In this document: positions 19,544 through 28,652 of the stretch, in pieces
How positions within the stretch are numbered: the first letter of the stretch is position 1
Layout of the letters: every line of letters begins with the position of its first letter
NCBI GenBank assembly: GCA_003697015.1
Contig: RFGL01000332.1
Coordinates: 1 to 39,203 of the forward strand
Length of the DNA: 39,203 nucleotides
Reading direction: 5' to 3'
Source: Acidobacteriota bacterium
Lineage (GTDB): Bacteria > Acidobacteriota > Thermoanaerobaculia > Multivoradales > J023
The notes under the pieces: generated by a model
Told to the model about the DNA's origin: nothing
Database searches by the model: none
What the model saw: only the letters and a program-made list of their open reading frames with translations
Program-made: the position numbers and the translations under genes

Positions 19544-21852
19544 ATCTGCCACGGAACCTGATCGAGAGGCGCTGGGCGGGCGCGTTGCTGGCGGCGATCC
19601 TGGCGGCGGCCCCGCTGGCGGCACAGGAAGCGGCGCCGCCGGCGCCGGCGCCGGCCGAGCGCGGCGACGCGACGCCGGCGGAGGGCAAGAAAGACGCCGA
19701 GCGAGACGACGAGCGGGTGCGCTTCGAGGTCGAGCTCGCCGACGGCCGGGCGGTGATCCGGGCCGAAGACTTCCGTTACCAGCCGGGCGATTACATGATC
19801 GCCACCGCCGGCGTCGAGGTGCGCTACAAAGACCTGGTGCTCACCGCCGACCGGGCGCGGCTCGACATCCCCACCCAGTTGATCACCGCCGAAGGCAACG
19901 TGGTGCTCGACGAGGGTCCGCGCCGGCTGAGCGGCGACACCCTCGAGTACCACCTCGAGAGCCGCACCGGCCGGCTGACCAACGCCACCGCCTACGTCCA
20001 GCCCGACTACTACTTCTCCGGCGTCGAGCTGGCCAAGACCGGGCCCGAGGACTACGCCGTCACCGACGGCGTCTTCACCTCCTGCAGCGGCGACTCCCCC
20101 CCCTGGAGCATCGCCCTGTCGAGCGCCAAGGTGACCCTCGAAGACTACGCCCGGATCAAGAACGCCCGCATGCGGTTCAAGAACGTGCCGGTGCTCTACG
20201 TGCCCTACATCCTGTGGCCGACCAAGACCGAACGCAGCTCGGGCTTCCTGATCCCCAAGCCCGGCTTCTCCAGCCGCCGCGGCGCCTACCTGGGGGTGGC
20301 CTACTACCAGACCCTCGGCCGCAGCGCCGACCTGACCCTGCTCGGCGACGCCTACAGCGAGAGCTACTTCGGCGGCGGCATGGAGCTGCGCTGGCGGCCG
20401 TCCGAGACCTCCCGGGGGCTCTTTCAGGGCTACTTCATCACCGAGCCGGACGAGATCGACCCCGCCGACGTGCCGCCGGTCCGCATCGATCCCAACTTCA
20501 TGCAGGGGGACGACCGCTGGAAGCTGCGCTTCTTTCACCAGCAGGACAAGATCTTCAAGCACTTCCGCGCCGTCATCGACTTCGTCGACTACTCGGACTT
20601 CAACTTCCAGGGTGACTACGAGCGCGACGTCAGCCGCAGCGCCCAGTCCTTCGTCTACTCCAACGCCTACCTGACCGCCAACGTCGGCAACCAGTCCTTC
20701 AACATCCTGGTCGACCGCCGCGAGCGGGTACGGCGCGGCGGCCGCGACGTGCGTCACCAGCTGCCGGAGATCGAATACCGCCTGCGGCCCACCCGGCTGG
20801 GGTCGACGCCGATCTACTTCAGCCTGCTGTCGTCCCTCAACTACTTCCAGGTGCAGCTCGACGAGGACGAGTTCGACTACGGCCGGGCGGACCTGCTGCC
20901 CTTCTTCTCCATCCCCCTGAGCACCATCCCCTGGCTGTCGGCCAAGCTCGACGTCGGCGGCCGGGTGACCTTCTACAGCGACAGCCTCAACGATCGCCGC
21001 AGCGAGTTCTCCGGCGAGTCCCTGACCCGCACCTTCGGCAGCGCCACCCTGGAGGTGGTCGGACCGGCGTTCTCGCGCATCTTCAACAAGGGCCTCGGCC
21101 GTTTCGCCAAGATCAAGCACGTCATCGAGCCGCGCTTCGACTTCAATTTCGTCAGCGACTTCGACGACCAGCTCTTCGTGCCGGTCTTCGACGAGGTCGA
21201 CAACTTCCTCTCGCGCCAGGACGTGGTCTTCTCCTTCAACCACCGGCTGATCGCCAAGCCGGCGGCGGACGAGGAGGACGATCCGTCCGCCGGCGGCGCC
21301 TTTGAGATCGCCAGCTTCAGCCTCGCCCAGGGATACAGCTTCGACGACGACCGGCCGCTGCAATTCGGCCGCCGCGACCGGGACCGCAAGAGCCAGGCCA
21401 GCCCGATCTTCGCCAGCCTGCGGCTCAATCCCAGTCAGCGCACCAGTCTGAAGCTCGACGCGGCGTACAACACCCTCTTCGGCCGCTTCGAGTCGGCCAG
21501 CCTGAGCGGCCGGCTGGCCCTCGGCAAGCACAACGAGCTCGGCGCCGCCTGGTTCACCCGCTTCAATGCCGAGACCGGCGCCGAGCAGCGCAACCAGGCC
21601 CAACTCTTCGGCAGCTTCGCCCTGCTGCCCGAGCGCCTCTTCCTCGACGGCGCCTTCCGCTTCGACCTGCGGTTGGAGGAGACCCTGGAACAGATCCTCC
21701 GGCTGCGCTACAACGGCTCCTGCTACGGCCTGCAACTGGAGTGGCGGGAGTCCAACTTCGCCAACGTCGACCAGAGCGACGTCCGCTTTCTGCTGACCCT
21801 CAAGCACGTCGGGACCTTCCTCGACTTCACCAGCAGCACGGGCTCTTTCTGA
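19540..21852 (+). CDS. lptD: LPS-assembly outer membrane protein LptD (OstA/Imp)
   Basis: Signal peptide, OstA-like 'ATAGVEVRYKDLVLTADRARLDIPTQLITAEGNVVL', 'ARMRFKNVPVLYVPYILWPTKTERSSGFLIP', beta-barrel C-terminus; TTG start overlapping the thiolase stop. Confidence 0.9.
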   Translation: MNLPRNLIERRWAGALLAAILAAAPLAAQEAAPPAPAPAERGDATPAEGKKDAERDDERVRFEVELADGRAVIRAEDFRYQPGDYMIATAGVEVRYKDLVLTADRARLDIPTQLITAEGNVVLDEGPRRLSGDTLEYHLESRTGRLTNATAYVQPDYYFSGVELAKTGPEDYAVTDGVFTSCSGDSPPWSIALSSAKVTLEDYARIKNARMRFKNVPVLYVPYILWPTKTERSSGFLIPKPGFSSRRGAYLGVAYYQTLGRSADLTLLGDAYSESYFGGGMELRWRPSETSRGLFQGYFITEPDEIDPADVPPVRIDPNFMQGDDRWKLRFFHQQDKIFKHFRAVIDFVDYSDFNFQGDYERDVSRSAQSFVYSNAYLTANVGNQSFNILVDRRERVRRGGRDVRHQLPEIEYRLRPTRLGSTPIYFSLLSSLNYFQVQLDEDEFDYGRADLLPFFSIPLSTIPWLSAKLDVGGRVTFYSDSLNDRRSEFSGESLTRTFGSATLEVVGPAFSRIFNKGLGRFAKIKHVIEPRFDFNFVSDFDDQLFVPVFDEVDNFLSRQDVVFSFNHRLIAKPAADEEDDPSAGGAFEIASFSLAQGYSFDDDRPLQFGRRDRDRKSQASPIFASLRLNPSQRTSLKLDAAYNTLFGRFESASLSGRLALGKHNELGAAWFTRFNAETGAEQRNQAQLFGSFALLPERLFLDGAFRFDLRLEETLEQILRLRYNGSCYGLQLEWRESNFANVDQSDVRFLLTLKHVGTFLDFTSSTGSF

Positions 21853-21925
21853 GATCGGGACGGTGCGCCGTGCGGCGCCGCGTGCCGGCCGGCAGCGGCG
21901 GCGCAGGCCACGGAGACCACGGACG

Positions 21926-23014
21926 ATGAAAGGTTTGATCTTGAGCGGAGGGCGCGGCACGCGCCTGCGGCCGCTGACCTACACCTCGGCCAAGCAGCTG
22001 GTGCCGGTGGCCAACAAGCCGGTGCTCTTCTTCGGCATCGAATCCCTGGTGGCGGCGGGCATCACCGAGCTCGGCATCGTCGTCGGCGATACGCGGGCCG
22101 AGATCGAGGCCGCGGTCGGCGACGGCTCGCGCTTCGGCGCCCGGGTCACCTATCTCGAGCAGGACGCGCCCCGCGGCCTGGCCCACGCGGTGATGATCGC
22201 CGAGGAGTTCATGGCCGGCGAGGATTTCGTCATGTACCTGGGCGACAACCTGATCGCCGGCGGCATCACCGGCCTGGTGGAGGAATTCAAGCAGCGGCGG
22301 CCCAACGCCATGATCCTCCTCGCCGAGGTGCCGAATCCGCAGCAGTTCGGCGTCGCCGAGCTGGAGGAGGACAACGGCGACGGTCCGGTGCGGGTCAAAC
22401 GCCTGGTGGAGAAGCCGCCGCAGCCGCGCAGCAACCTGGCGCTGGTCGGGGTCTACCTCTTCGACCGCAACATCTTCGATTCGGTCAAACGCATCCAACC
22501 GTCGGCGCGCGGCGAGCTGGAGATCACCGACGCCATCCAGGACCTGATCGACCGCGGCTTCGAGGTCCACCCGCACAAGGTGCAGGGCTGGTGGAAGGAC
22601 ACCGGCAAGCTCGACGACATGCTCGAGGCCAACCGCATCGTCCTCGACACGATGCCCCTCACCGGCGCCGGCTCGGCCCGTCTCGACGCCGCGAGCCGCA
22701 TCGAAGGGCGGGTCGAGCTCGGCGCGGGCGTCGAGCTGATCGATGCCAAGGTCCGCGGGCCGGTGATCGTCGGCGCCGGCACCCGCCTCGAGCACGCCTT
22801 CATCGGCCCCTACACCTCAATCGGCGAAAGCTGCACCCTGGCCCACTGCGAGGTCGAGAACTCGATCATTCTCGCCGACAGCCAGATCCGCGACGTCGAC
22901 CGCCGCATCGACGGCTCGCTGATCGGCCGCGGCGTGCGCATCGTCAAATCCAAGCTCAAGCCCCGTGCCCACCGCTTCATGCTCGGCGACAACTCCGAGG
23001 TGGAGATCGTCTGA
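21926..23014 (+). CDS. rmlA: Glucose-1-phosphate thymidylyltransferase (long form with left-handed beta-helix C-terminus)
   Basis: 'MKGLILSGGRGTRLRPLTYTSAKQLVPVANKPVLFFGIESL', 'GWWKDTGKLDDMLEANR', hexapeptide-type C-term. Confidence 0.9.
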   Translation: MKGLILSGGRGTRLRPLTYTSAKQLVPVANKPVLFFGIESLVAAGITELGIVVGDTRAEIEAAVGDGSRFGARVTYLEQDAPRGLAHAVMIAEEFMAGEDFVMYLGDNLIAGGITGLVEEFKQRRPNAMILLAEVPNPQQFGVAELEEDNGDGPVRVKRLVEKPPQPRSNLALVGVYLFDRNIFDSVKRIQPSARGELEITDAIQDLIDRGFEVHPHKVQGWWKDTGKLDDMLEANRIVLDTMPLTGAGSARLDAASRIEGRVELGAGVELIDAKVRGPVIVGAGTRLEHAFIGPYTSIGESCTLAHCEVENSIILADSQIRDVDRRIDGSLIGRGVRIVKSKLKPRAHRFMLGDNSEVEIV

Positions 23015-23880
23015 TGCGCATGCTGGTCTTCGGCGGCACCGGCATGCTCGGCCGGGCGCTGGCGGCGGAGGGGCGCCGGCGCAACCAGCCGGTGCTGGCG
23101 CTCTCCCGTGCCCAGGGCGACGTCCGCGATCGCCGGCGGCTGGCCTACTGGGCCGGCGCCTTCGCCCCGGAGGTGATCGTCAACTGCGCCGCCTTCACCC
23201 AGGTCGATGCCTGCGAGGAACGCCGCCAGCACGCCCTCGAGGTCAACGGCGAGGCGGTGGCCCACGTCGCGGCGGCGGCGGCCGGGGCCGGCGCCGCGCT
23301 GGTCCAGGTGTCGAGCGACTACGTCTTCGACGGCGGGGGCAGCCGGCCCTACCGCGAGGACGACCCCCTCGGCCCGCTGTCGGTCTACGGCGAGAGCAAG
23401 CGCCTGGGGGAGGAACGGGCCCTGGCCTACGAGCGGGCGCTGGTGGTGCGCGCCAGCTGGCTGTTCGGCGCCGGCGGGCCGAGCTTTCCGGCGACGATCC
23501 GCCGGCTGATCGCCGACGGCAAGACGCCGCTCCGGGTGGTCGACGACCAGGTCGGCGCCCCCACCTACACCCCCTACCTGGCGCGGGCGATCTGGGACCT
23601 GGCGCAGCGGCGGGCGACGGGGGTGGTGCACTACCGGAACCGCCCTCCGGTATCCTGGTACGGCGTCGCCTGCGAAATCGCCGCGGCGGTGCGGCCGCGG
23701 GCCGAAGTCGTCCCGGTCACCACCAGCGAGTTTCCGCGGCCGGCACCGCGCCCCGCCTACTCGGTGCTCGACGTCGGCCGCTTCGAGGAGCTGGTGGGCC
23801 GCGCAGTGGAGCCGTGGCTCGCCGGCTTGACCGACTTTCTCGATACCATGGCCCGCCGGGAGGGGAACTCGGGAGACTAG
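23014..23880 (+). CDS. rmlD: dTDP-4-dehydrorhamnose reductase
   Basis: 'MLVFGGTGMLGRAL', 'VIVNCAAFTQVDACEERRQHALEVNGEAVAHVA', 'VQVSSDYVFDGGGSRPYREDDPLGPLSVYGESKRLGEE'. Confidence 0.92.
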   Translation: MRMLVFGGTGMLGRALAAEGRRRNQPVLALSRAQGDVRDRRRLAYWAGAFAPEVIVNCAAFTQVDACEERRQHALEVNGEAVAHVAAAAAGAGAALVQVSSDYVFDGGGSRPYREDDPLGPLSVYGESKRLGEERALAYERALVVRASWLFGAGGPSFPATIRRLIADGKTPLRVVDDQVGAPTYTPYLARAIWDLAQRRATGVVHYRNRPPVSWYGVACEIAAAVRPRAEVVPVTTSEFPRPAPRPAYSVLDVGRFEELVGRAVEPWLAGLTDFLDTMARREGNSGD

Positions 23881-23883
23881 AGA

Positions 23884-24864
23884 ATGAAAGCGTTGATCAC
23901 AGGCATCACCGGCTTCGCCGGCTCGCACCTGGCCGACTACCTGCTCGCCCACCAACCGCAGGTCGAGGTGGTCGGCACCCGCCGCTGGCGCAGCCCGATG
24001 ACCAATCTGCGGCAGGCCGCCGGCCGCGTCGACCTGCGCGAGTGCGATCTGCGGGACGCGGCGGCGGTCTACAATCTGCTCAAGGACGTGCGGCCGGACG
24101 TCATCTTCCACCTCGCGGCCCAGAGCTTCGTGCCCACCAGCTGGAGCGCCCCGGGCACCACCCTCGACACCAACATCCTGAGCCAGACCAACATCTTCGA
24201 GGCGGTCCGCGCCCTCGAGCTCGATCCGGTGATCCAGATCGCCTGTTCGAGCGAGGAGTACGGCCTGGTCAAGCCCGACGAGACGCCGATCACCGAGAAG
24301 AACCCCCTGCGTCCGCTGTCGCCCTACGCCGTGTCGAAGGTGGCGCAGGACTTCCTCGGCTACCAGTACTTCAAGAGCTACGGCCTGAAGGTGATCCGTA
24401 CCCGCGGCTTCAATCACACCGGCCCGCGCCGGGGGGAGGTCTTCGTCACCTCCAACTTCGCCAAGCAGGTGGCGTCGATCGAGGCCGGGGTGCAGGAGCC
24501 GGTGATCCGGGTCGGCAACCTCGACGCCATCCGCGACTTCACCGACGTGCGCGACATGGTCCGCGGCTATTGGCTGGCGGTCAACCGGGCGCGGCCGGGG
24601 GAGGTCTACAACCTCTGCAGCGGCGAAGGGATCACCATCAAGGAGCTGCTGGAGCGGCTGATCGCCCTGGCCAAGGTCGAGGTCGAGGTCAAGACCGACC
24701 CCGCCCGCCTGCGGCCGTCGGACGTCGAGATCCTGATCGGCGACAGCTCCAAGTTCCGCGCCGACACCGGCTGGCGACCGGAGATCCCCTTCGACCAGAC
24801 CCTGCGCGACACTCTCGACTACTGGCGCCAGCGGGTGGCGGAGGGTGCGCCGGTCAACGCTTGA
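23884..24864 (+). CDS. gmd: GDP-mannose 4,6-dehydratase
   Basis: 'ALITGITGFAGSHLADYLL', 'VIFHLAAQSFVPTSWSAPGTTLDTNILSQTNIFEAV', 'CSSEEYGLVKPDETPITEKNPLRPLSPYAVSKVAQDFLGYQYFKSYGL'. Confidence 0.88.
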   Translation: MKALITGITGFAGSHLADYLLAHQPQVEVVGTRRWRSPMTNLRQAAGRVDLRECDLRDAAAVYNLLKDVRPDVIFHLAAQSFVPTSWSAPGTTLDTNILSQTNIFEAVRALELDPVIQIACSSEEYGLVKPDETPITEKNPLRPLSPYAVSKVAQDFLGYQYFKSYGLKVIRTRGFNHTGPRRGEVFVTSNFAKQVASIEAGVQEPVIRVGNLDAIRDFTDVRDMVRGYWLAVNRARPGEVYNLCSGEGITIKELLERLIALAKVEVEVKTDPARLRPSDVEILIGDSSKFRADTGWRPEIPFDQTLRDTLDYWRQRVAEGAPVNA

Positions 24865-24866
24865 GC

Positions 24867-25772
24867 ATGCGCGTCCTGATCAGCGGCATCACCGGCTTCG
24901 TAGGCGATCACCTGGCCCGTGCCCTGCTCGATGAGCACGAGGTCTGGGGCTTTGCCAACGAGGCCGGCACGCCGCCCGCCGGCTGCGAGGTGCGGGTGGT
25001 CGATCTGCTCGACGAGCAGGCTCTGACCGAGCTGGTGGCCGAGGCGCGGCCCCAGGCGGTGGTCCACCTCGCCGGCCTGAGCCACGTCGGCGCTTCCTTC
25101 GACCGCCCCGCCGCCTACCGCCGGGTCAACGCCGGTGGCACCCACGCCCTGTGCCGGGCCCTCGCCGCCGCGGCGCCCAGGGCCCTCCTGGTGGTCGCCT
25201 CGAGCGCCGAGGTCTACGGCCCGGTGCCGGCGTCGGAGCAGCCGATCGTCGAGGAGCGCTCGCCCGATCCGCGCTCGCCCTACGCCGAGTCGAAGGTCGA
25301 GGCCGAGCAGCTGGCCCTCGCCGCCGGCGGGGTGGTGGTGCGGCCGTTCAACATCATCGGTCCGGGCCAGGCGCCGACCTTCGCCCTTCCCGCCTTCGCT
25401 CAGCAGCTGGCGCGCATCCGGGCGGGACGGCAGGAGGCGGTGATCCGGGTCGGCGACCTGAGCCCGCGGCGCGACTTCACCCACGTCGGCGATGCCGTCG
25501 CCGCCTACCGCCTGCTGCTCGAGCGCGGGGCGCCCGGCGTGGTCTACAACCTGGCCTCGGGCCGGGCGGTGGCCATGCGCGAGGTGCTCGAACGGCTGAT
25601 GGCGATCGCCGGGGTGACGGCCGAGATCCGCCCCGATCCGGCGCGTTTCCGGCCCTGCGACGCGCCCGTGATGTGCGGCGACGGCAGCCGCCTGCGCGCC
25701 CTGGGCTGGGCGCCGGCGCGCGATCTCGACCACGCCCTGCGCGACCTCTGGTGCCACACCGTGGCGGGGTGA
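24867..25772 (+). CDS. rmd: NAD-dependent epimerase/dehydratase, probable GDP-6-deoxy-4-keto-D-mannose reductase
   Basis: 'MRVLISGITGFVGDHLARALL', 'AVVHLAGLSHVGASFDRPAAYRRVNAGGTHAL', 'SAEVYGPVP...SPYAESKVEAEQLAL'; adjacent to gmd. Confidence 0.8.
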   Translation: MRVLISGITGFVGDHLARALLDEHEVWGFANEAGTPPAGCEVRVVDLLDEQALTELVAEARPQAVVHLAGLSHVGASFDRPAAYRRVNAGGTHALCRALAAAAPRALLVVASSAEVYGPVPASEQPIVEERSPDPRSPYAESKVEAEQLALAAGGVVVRPFNIIGPGQAPTFALPAFAQQLARIRAGRQEAVIRVGDLSPRRDFTHVGDAVAAYRLLLERGAPGVVYNLASGRAVAMREVLERLMAIAGVTAEIRPDPARFRPCDAPVMCGDGSRLRALGWAPARDLDHALRDLWCHTVAG

Positions 25773-25793
25773 GGGCCGCCCGCGACGAGCGCC

Positions 25794-27152
25794 ATGGGCC
25801 GGAGGTTGAGCCGCGGCGAGCTGGCGCGCAAGCTGATCCACCTCGGCGCCGGCACGATCGCCTTCGCCGTCGTCTTCCTCGGCCCGGCGCCTAGCGCTCT
25901 GGTCGCGCTCCTCGGGCTGGCGACCAACCTCTTGGTGCTGCCGGCGGTGGGCGGCAAGCGGCTGTGGCGGGAAGACGAGCTGGCGCGCGGCGTCTCCGCC
26001 GGCATCGTCTTCTACCCCCTGTCGGTCTTGATCCTGATCCTCGCCTTCCGGCGCCACCCCGAGGTGGCGGCGGCGACCTGGGGCCTGCTCGCCTTCGGCG
26101 ACGGCATGGCGGGGCTGGTCGGCATGCGCTTCGGTCGCCGCCCGCTGCCGTGGAATCCGGCCAAGACCTGGCTCGGCAGCCTCGCCTACGCCGCCTGCGG
26201 CGGCCTGGCGTCGGCGGTTCTCCTGTGGTGGACCGTGAGCCACCCGCTCGGCGCCGGCGGGCGGCCGATCGATCTCGGCTTCGTCGCCGCCATCTGCGCC
26301 GTCACCGCCATCGCCGCCGCCTTCTTGGAGTCCCTGCCCCTGGGCCTCGACGACAACCTCGGGGTGCCTCTCGTCGCCGGCCTGCTGCTCTTCGCCCTGC
26401 GCCTGACCGAAGGCCGCTGGGCGCTCCTCGACTGGCCGGCCCTGGCGTCCGGCGCCGCCGCCGGCTTGGCGTTCAACCTGGTGCTCGCCGCCGCCGCCCT
26501 GGGCAGCCGTGCCCTGAGCGCCTCGGGGGCGGTGGCGGGGGTCGTCGTCGGCACCGCGATCTACGCCGGCGCCGGCTGGCGGGGCTACCTGCTGCTGGTG
26601 GCCTTCGTCGTCCTCGGCTCCGCCGCCACCCGCGCCGGCTACGCGCGCAAGCGGGCGGCGGGCCTGAGCCAGGAGCATGGCGGCCGGCGGCGGGCGCGCC
26701 ACGCCCTGGCCAACGGTGCGGTGGCGGCGCTGGCGGCGACGTTCGCCGTCGTGACCCCGTACCGGGAAAGTTGTCTGCTCGCCCTGGCCGGCGCCCTGGC
26801 CACCGCCCTGGGGGATACCCTGAGCTCGGAGCTGGGCCAGCTCTGGGGCCGGCGGCCGGTCCTCCTGACGACCTTCCGGCGCGCGCCGCCGGGCACCGAC
26901 GGCGCGATCTCCGCCGCCGGCACCCTCGCCGGTCTCGCCGGTGCCCTGGCGATCGCCGCCCTCGGCGCCGCCGCCGGTCTCTACCCCGCCGCCGGCGCGG
27001 CGCTGGTCGTCGTCGCCGGCTTCGCCGGCACCACCGCCGACAGCCTCCTCGGCGCCACCCTCGAGCGCCGCGGCCTGCTCGACAACGAAGCGGTCAACTT
27101 CCTCGCCACCCTGGCCGGGGCCCTGACCGCCGGCGTCCTCGCCGCTCAGTAG
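25794..27152 (+). CDS. Fusion of a phytol/dolichol kinase-like (cytidylyltransferase-fold) membrane domain with DUF92 (VTE6/TMEM19-like)
   Basis: N-term 'ELARKLIHLGAGTIAFAVVFLG...LLAFGDGMAGLVGMRFGRRPLPWNPAKTWLGSLAY'; C-term 'GAVAGVVVGTAIYAGAGWRGYLLLVAFVVLGSAATRAGYARK...GALATALGDTLSSELGQLWGRRPVLLTTFRRAPPGTDGAISAAGTLAGL'. Confidence 0.82.
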   Translation: MGRRLSRGELARKLIHLGAGTIAFAVVFLGPAPSALVALLGLATNLLVLPAVGGKRLWREDELARGVSAGIVFYPLSVLILILAFRRHPEVAAATWGLLAFGDGMAGLVGMRFGRRPLPWNPAKTWLGSLAYAACGGLASAVLLWWTVSHPLGAGGRPIDLGFVAAICAVTAIAAAFLESLPLGLDDNLGVPLVAGLLLFALRLTEGRWALLDWPALASGAAAGLAFNLVLAAAALGSRALSASGAVAGVVVGTAIYAGAGWRGYLLLVAFVVLGSAATRAGYARKRAAGLSQEHGGRRRARHALANGAVAALAATFAVVTPYRESCLLALAGALATALGDTLSSELGQLWGRRPVLLTTFRRAPPGTDGAISAAGTLAGLAGALAIAALGAAAGLYPAAGAALVVVAGFAGTTADSLLGATLERRGLLDNEAVNFLATLAGALTAGVLAAQ

Positions 27153-27508
27153 GCCGCGTCGCCCAGGCGCACCAGCCCCGGCTCGCCGTCGCTGCTACCG
27201 ACGACCACGAAGCGGCCGGCGATCACCGCCTGCAGGTCGTTGATCCGCACCAGCTGATCGAGCGCCTGGTCCCAGGGCACGCCGTGGAGCTCGACGGTCA
27301 CGCCGGCGCTCACGTCGAGGCCGACCTCGATCGCCAGCTTCTTGCCGGCGCGCTGCGCGATCTCCTGCAGCACCGTTCCGAGCTGCGCGTTCTTGACGCT
27401 CAGCGAGATCGGCTGCTCCACCCAGCCGGAATCTGCGCTGGCGGGTAGATGGGCGGCGAGGGTGGTGATCAACAAGGCGGCGATCAGCAGAAGTCGTGCA
27501 CGTGTCAT
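27146..27508 (-). CDS. Secreted STN (secretin/TonB N-terminal)-domain-like small protein
   Basis: Signal peptide 'LLLIAALLITTLAAHLPASA'; 'ISLSVKNAQLGTVLQEIAQRAGKKLAIEVGLDVSAGVTVELHGVPWDQALDQLVRINDLQAVIAG'. Confidence 0.65.
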   Translation of the reverse strand: MTRARLLLIAALLITTLAAHLPASADSGWVEQPISLSVKNAQLGTVLQEIAQRAGKKLAIEVGLDVSAGVTVELHGVPWDQALDQLVRINDLQAVIAGRFVVVGSSDGEPGLVRLGDAAY

Positions 27509-28155
27509 CGTGACCTCCCGTTTGGGTTCGCATTGTCAGAACCATACCATTCCGATAATTGAAGATAGCAGCGCTCCTCGAAGTCCTCCGCCTCCTCCGG
27601 TTTCCACCAGGTGGCGAGGGATATCCGGACCAGGGTGCCGGCGGCAATCCGCGGCGGCGGTTTCCGCTCGCCGACGTAGGCTAGGCCGCGGACCAAGTCG
27701 TTGAGGTTGGGGTGGTGGTAATCGAGATGTCTGCCGTCCGACCGCAGGACAAGATCCCGATCCGGGATCCAAAAGCCGGTGCTGTGATCGGGCACGCCGA
27801 CGCGCCGGCAGACGTAGCCGTTGCCGTTTGCGGTAAAGCGCACGAGGCCGTCGAAGAGCTTGGCGATCGAGCCGCGCCAGGGGCGCACGAAGGCGCGCAG
27901 GTGATGGTCGAGGTGCGCCACGCGATCGACGCGCCGCGCCTCGAGTACGCGGACGTTCTCCACATGCGGCGGCACGACGTTGTCGACCTTTTCGAAGACC
28001 AGCTCCCAGACGTCTCCGACGCGGGCCGGAGACGAAGCGTCGGGGTGCTCGCCGGTGGCCCTCAGCAAGCGCACCGGCTGCTTCGTCTCGGTGATCCCGC
28101 CGATGCACCGGTGACCTCCGTGCATGCGGGTGCGGGCGACGATCAGGACCCGCAC
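27505..28155 (-). CDS. Dual OB-fold-like domain protein of the type found with DUF488
   Basis: 'VRVLIVARTRMHGGHRCIGGITETKQPVRLLRATGEHPDASSPARVGDVWELVFEKV...PHVENVRVLE'; GTG start at 28155; overlaps both neighbours. Confidence 0.55.
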   Translation of the reverse strand: MRVLIVARTRMHGGHRCIGGITETKQPVRLLRATGEHPDASSPARVGDVWELVFEKVDNVVPPHVENVRVLEARRVDRVAHLDHHLRAFVRPWRGSIAKLFDGLVRFTANGNGYVCRRVGVPDHSTGFWIPDRDLVLRSDGRHLDYHHPNLNDLVRGLAYVGERKPPPRIAAGTLVRISLATWWKPEEAEDFEERCYLQLSEWYGSDNANPNGRSR

Positions 28156-28652
28156 GGCGTGACGTGCTCGATTTCCAGGTTGAGCTCCTGCGCCAGGCGC
28201 CGGGCGAGGAGCGAGCGGTGGCAGGCGGCCGGATTGTCCTCGACGCAGAAGAGGGCGGCGGCGCGGGCGCCTTCTCCCAGCCGGCGGACGAAGGCCTCCG
28301 CGTCGAGGGCGTCCAGGCATTGCGCGGCGTAGGCGCGCACGAAGTCGTCGCACAGGGCGGTGCGCTCGCCCCGGCGCAAGCCGCCGGCCTTGTCCGCCTG
28401 CCGTTGCAGCTCGCGCACCGACTCCGCCGGCGACAGATCCTTCAGGTGCAGGTAGCGGATCCCCATCGCCTGCAGCCGATCCTGCAACCGGCGGCTGTTG
28501 GCGAAGGCGTAGCGCGAGCCGCGCAGCCCTCGCCGCCGCCGCACGTCGCAGAAGACGTCCACCCCCGCGGCCTCGAGGGCGGCGAAGAAGGCGTCTTCGG
28601 TAAAGCCGTAGACGCCGATCGTCAGCAGCCGCAGATCAGCCACTCTCCGCAC
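28143..28652 (-). CDS. DUF488 family protein (copy B)
   Basis: 'LLTIGVYGFTEDAFFAALEAAGVDVFCDVRRRRGLRGSRYAFANS', 'LFCVEDNPAACHRSLLARRL'. Confidence 0.8.
   Translation of the reverse strand: MRRVADLRLLTIGVYGFTEDAFFAALEAAGVDVFCDVRRRRGLRGSRYAFANSRRLQDRLQAMGIRYLHLKDLSPAESVRELQRQADKAGGLRRGERTALCDDFVRAYAAQCLDALDAEAFVRRLGEGARAAALFCVEDNPAACHRSLLARRLAQELNLEIEHVTPCGS

Noticed and set aside
19195-21960. 921-aa minus-strand ORF across thiolase/lptD
   Set aside because: Antisense of well-supported lptD; V/E/L/A-biased translation without domain signatures.
22810-26702. Long minus-strand ORFs (535 and 627 aa) across the sugar and DUF92 genes
   Set aside because: Antisense shadows of rmlD/gmd/rmd/DUF92-fusion genes.
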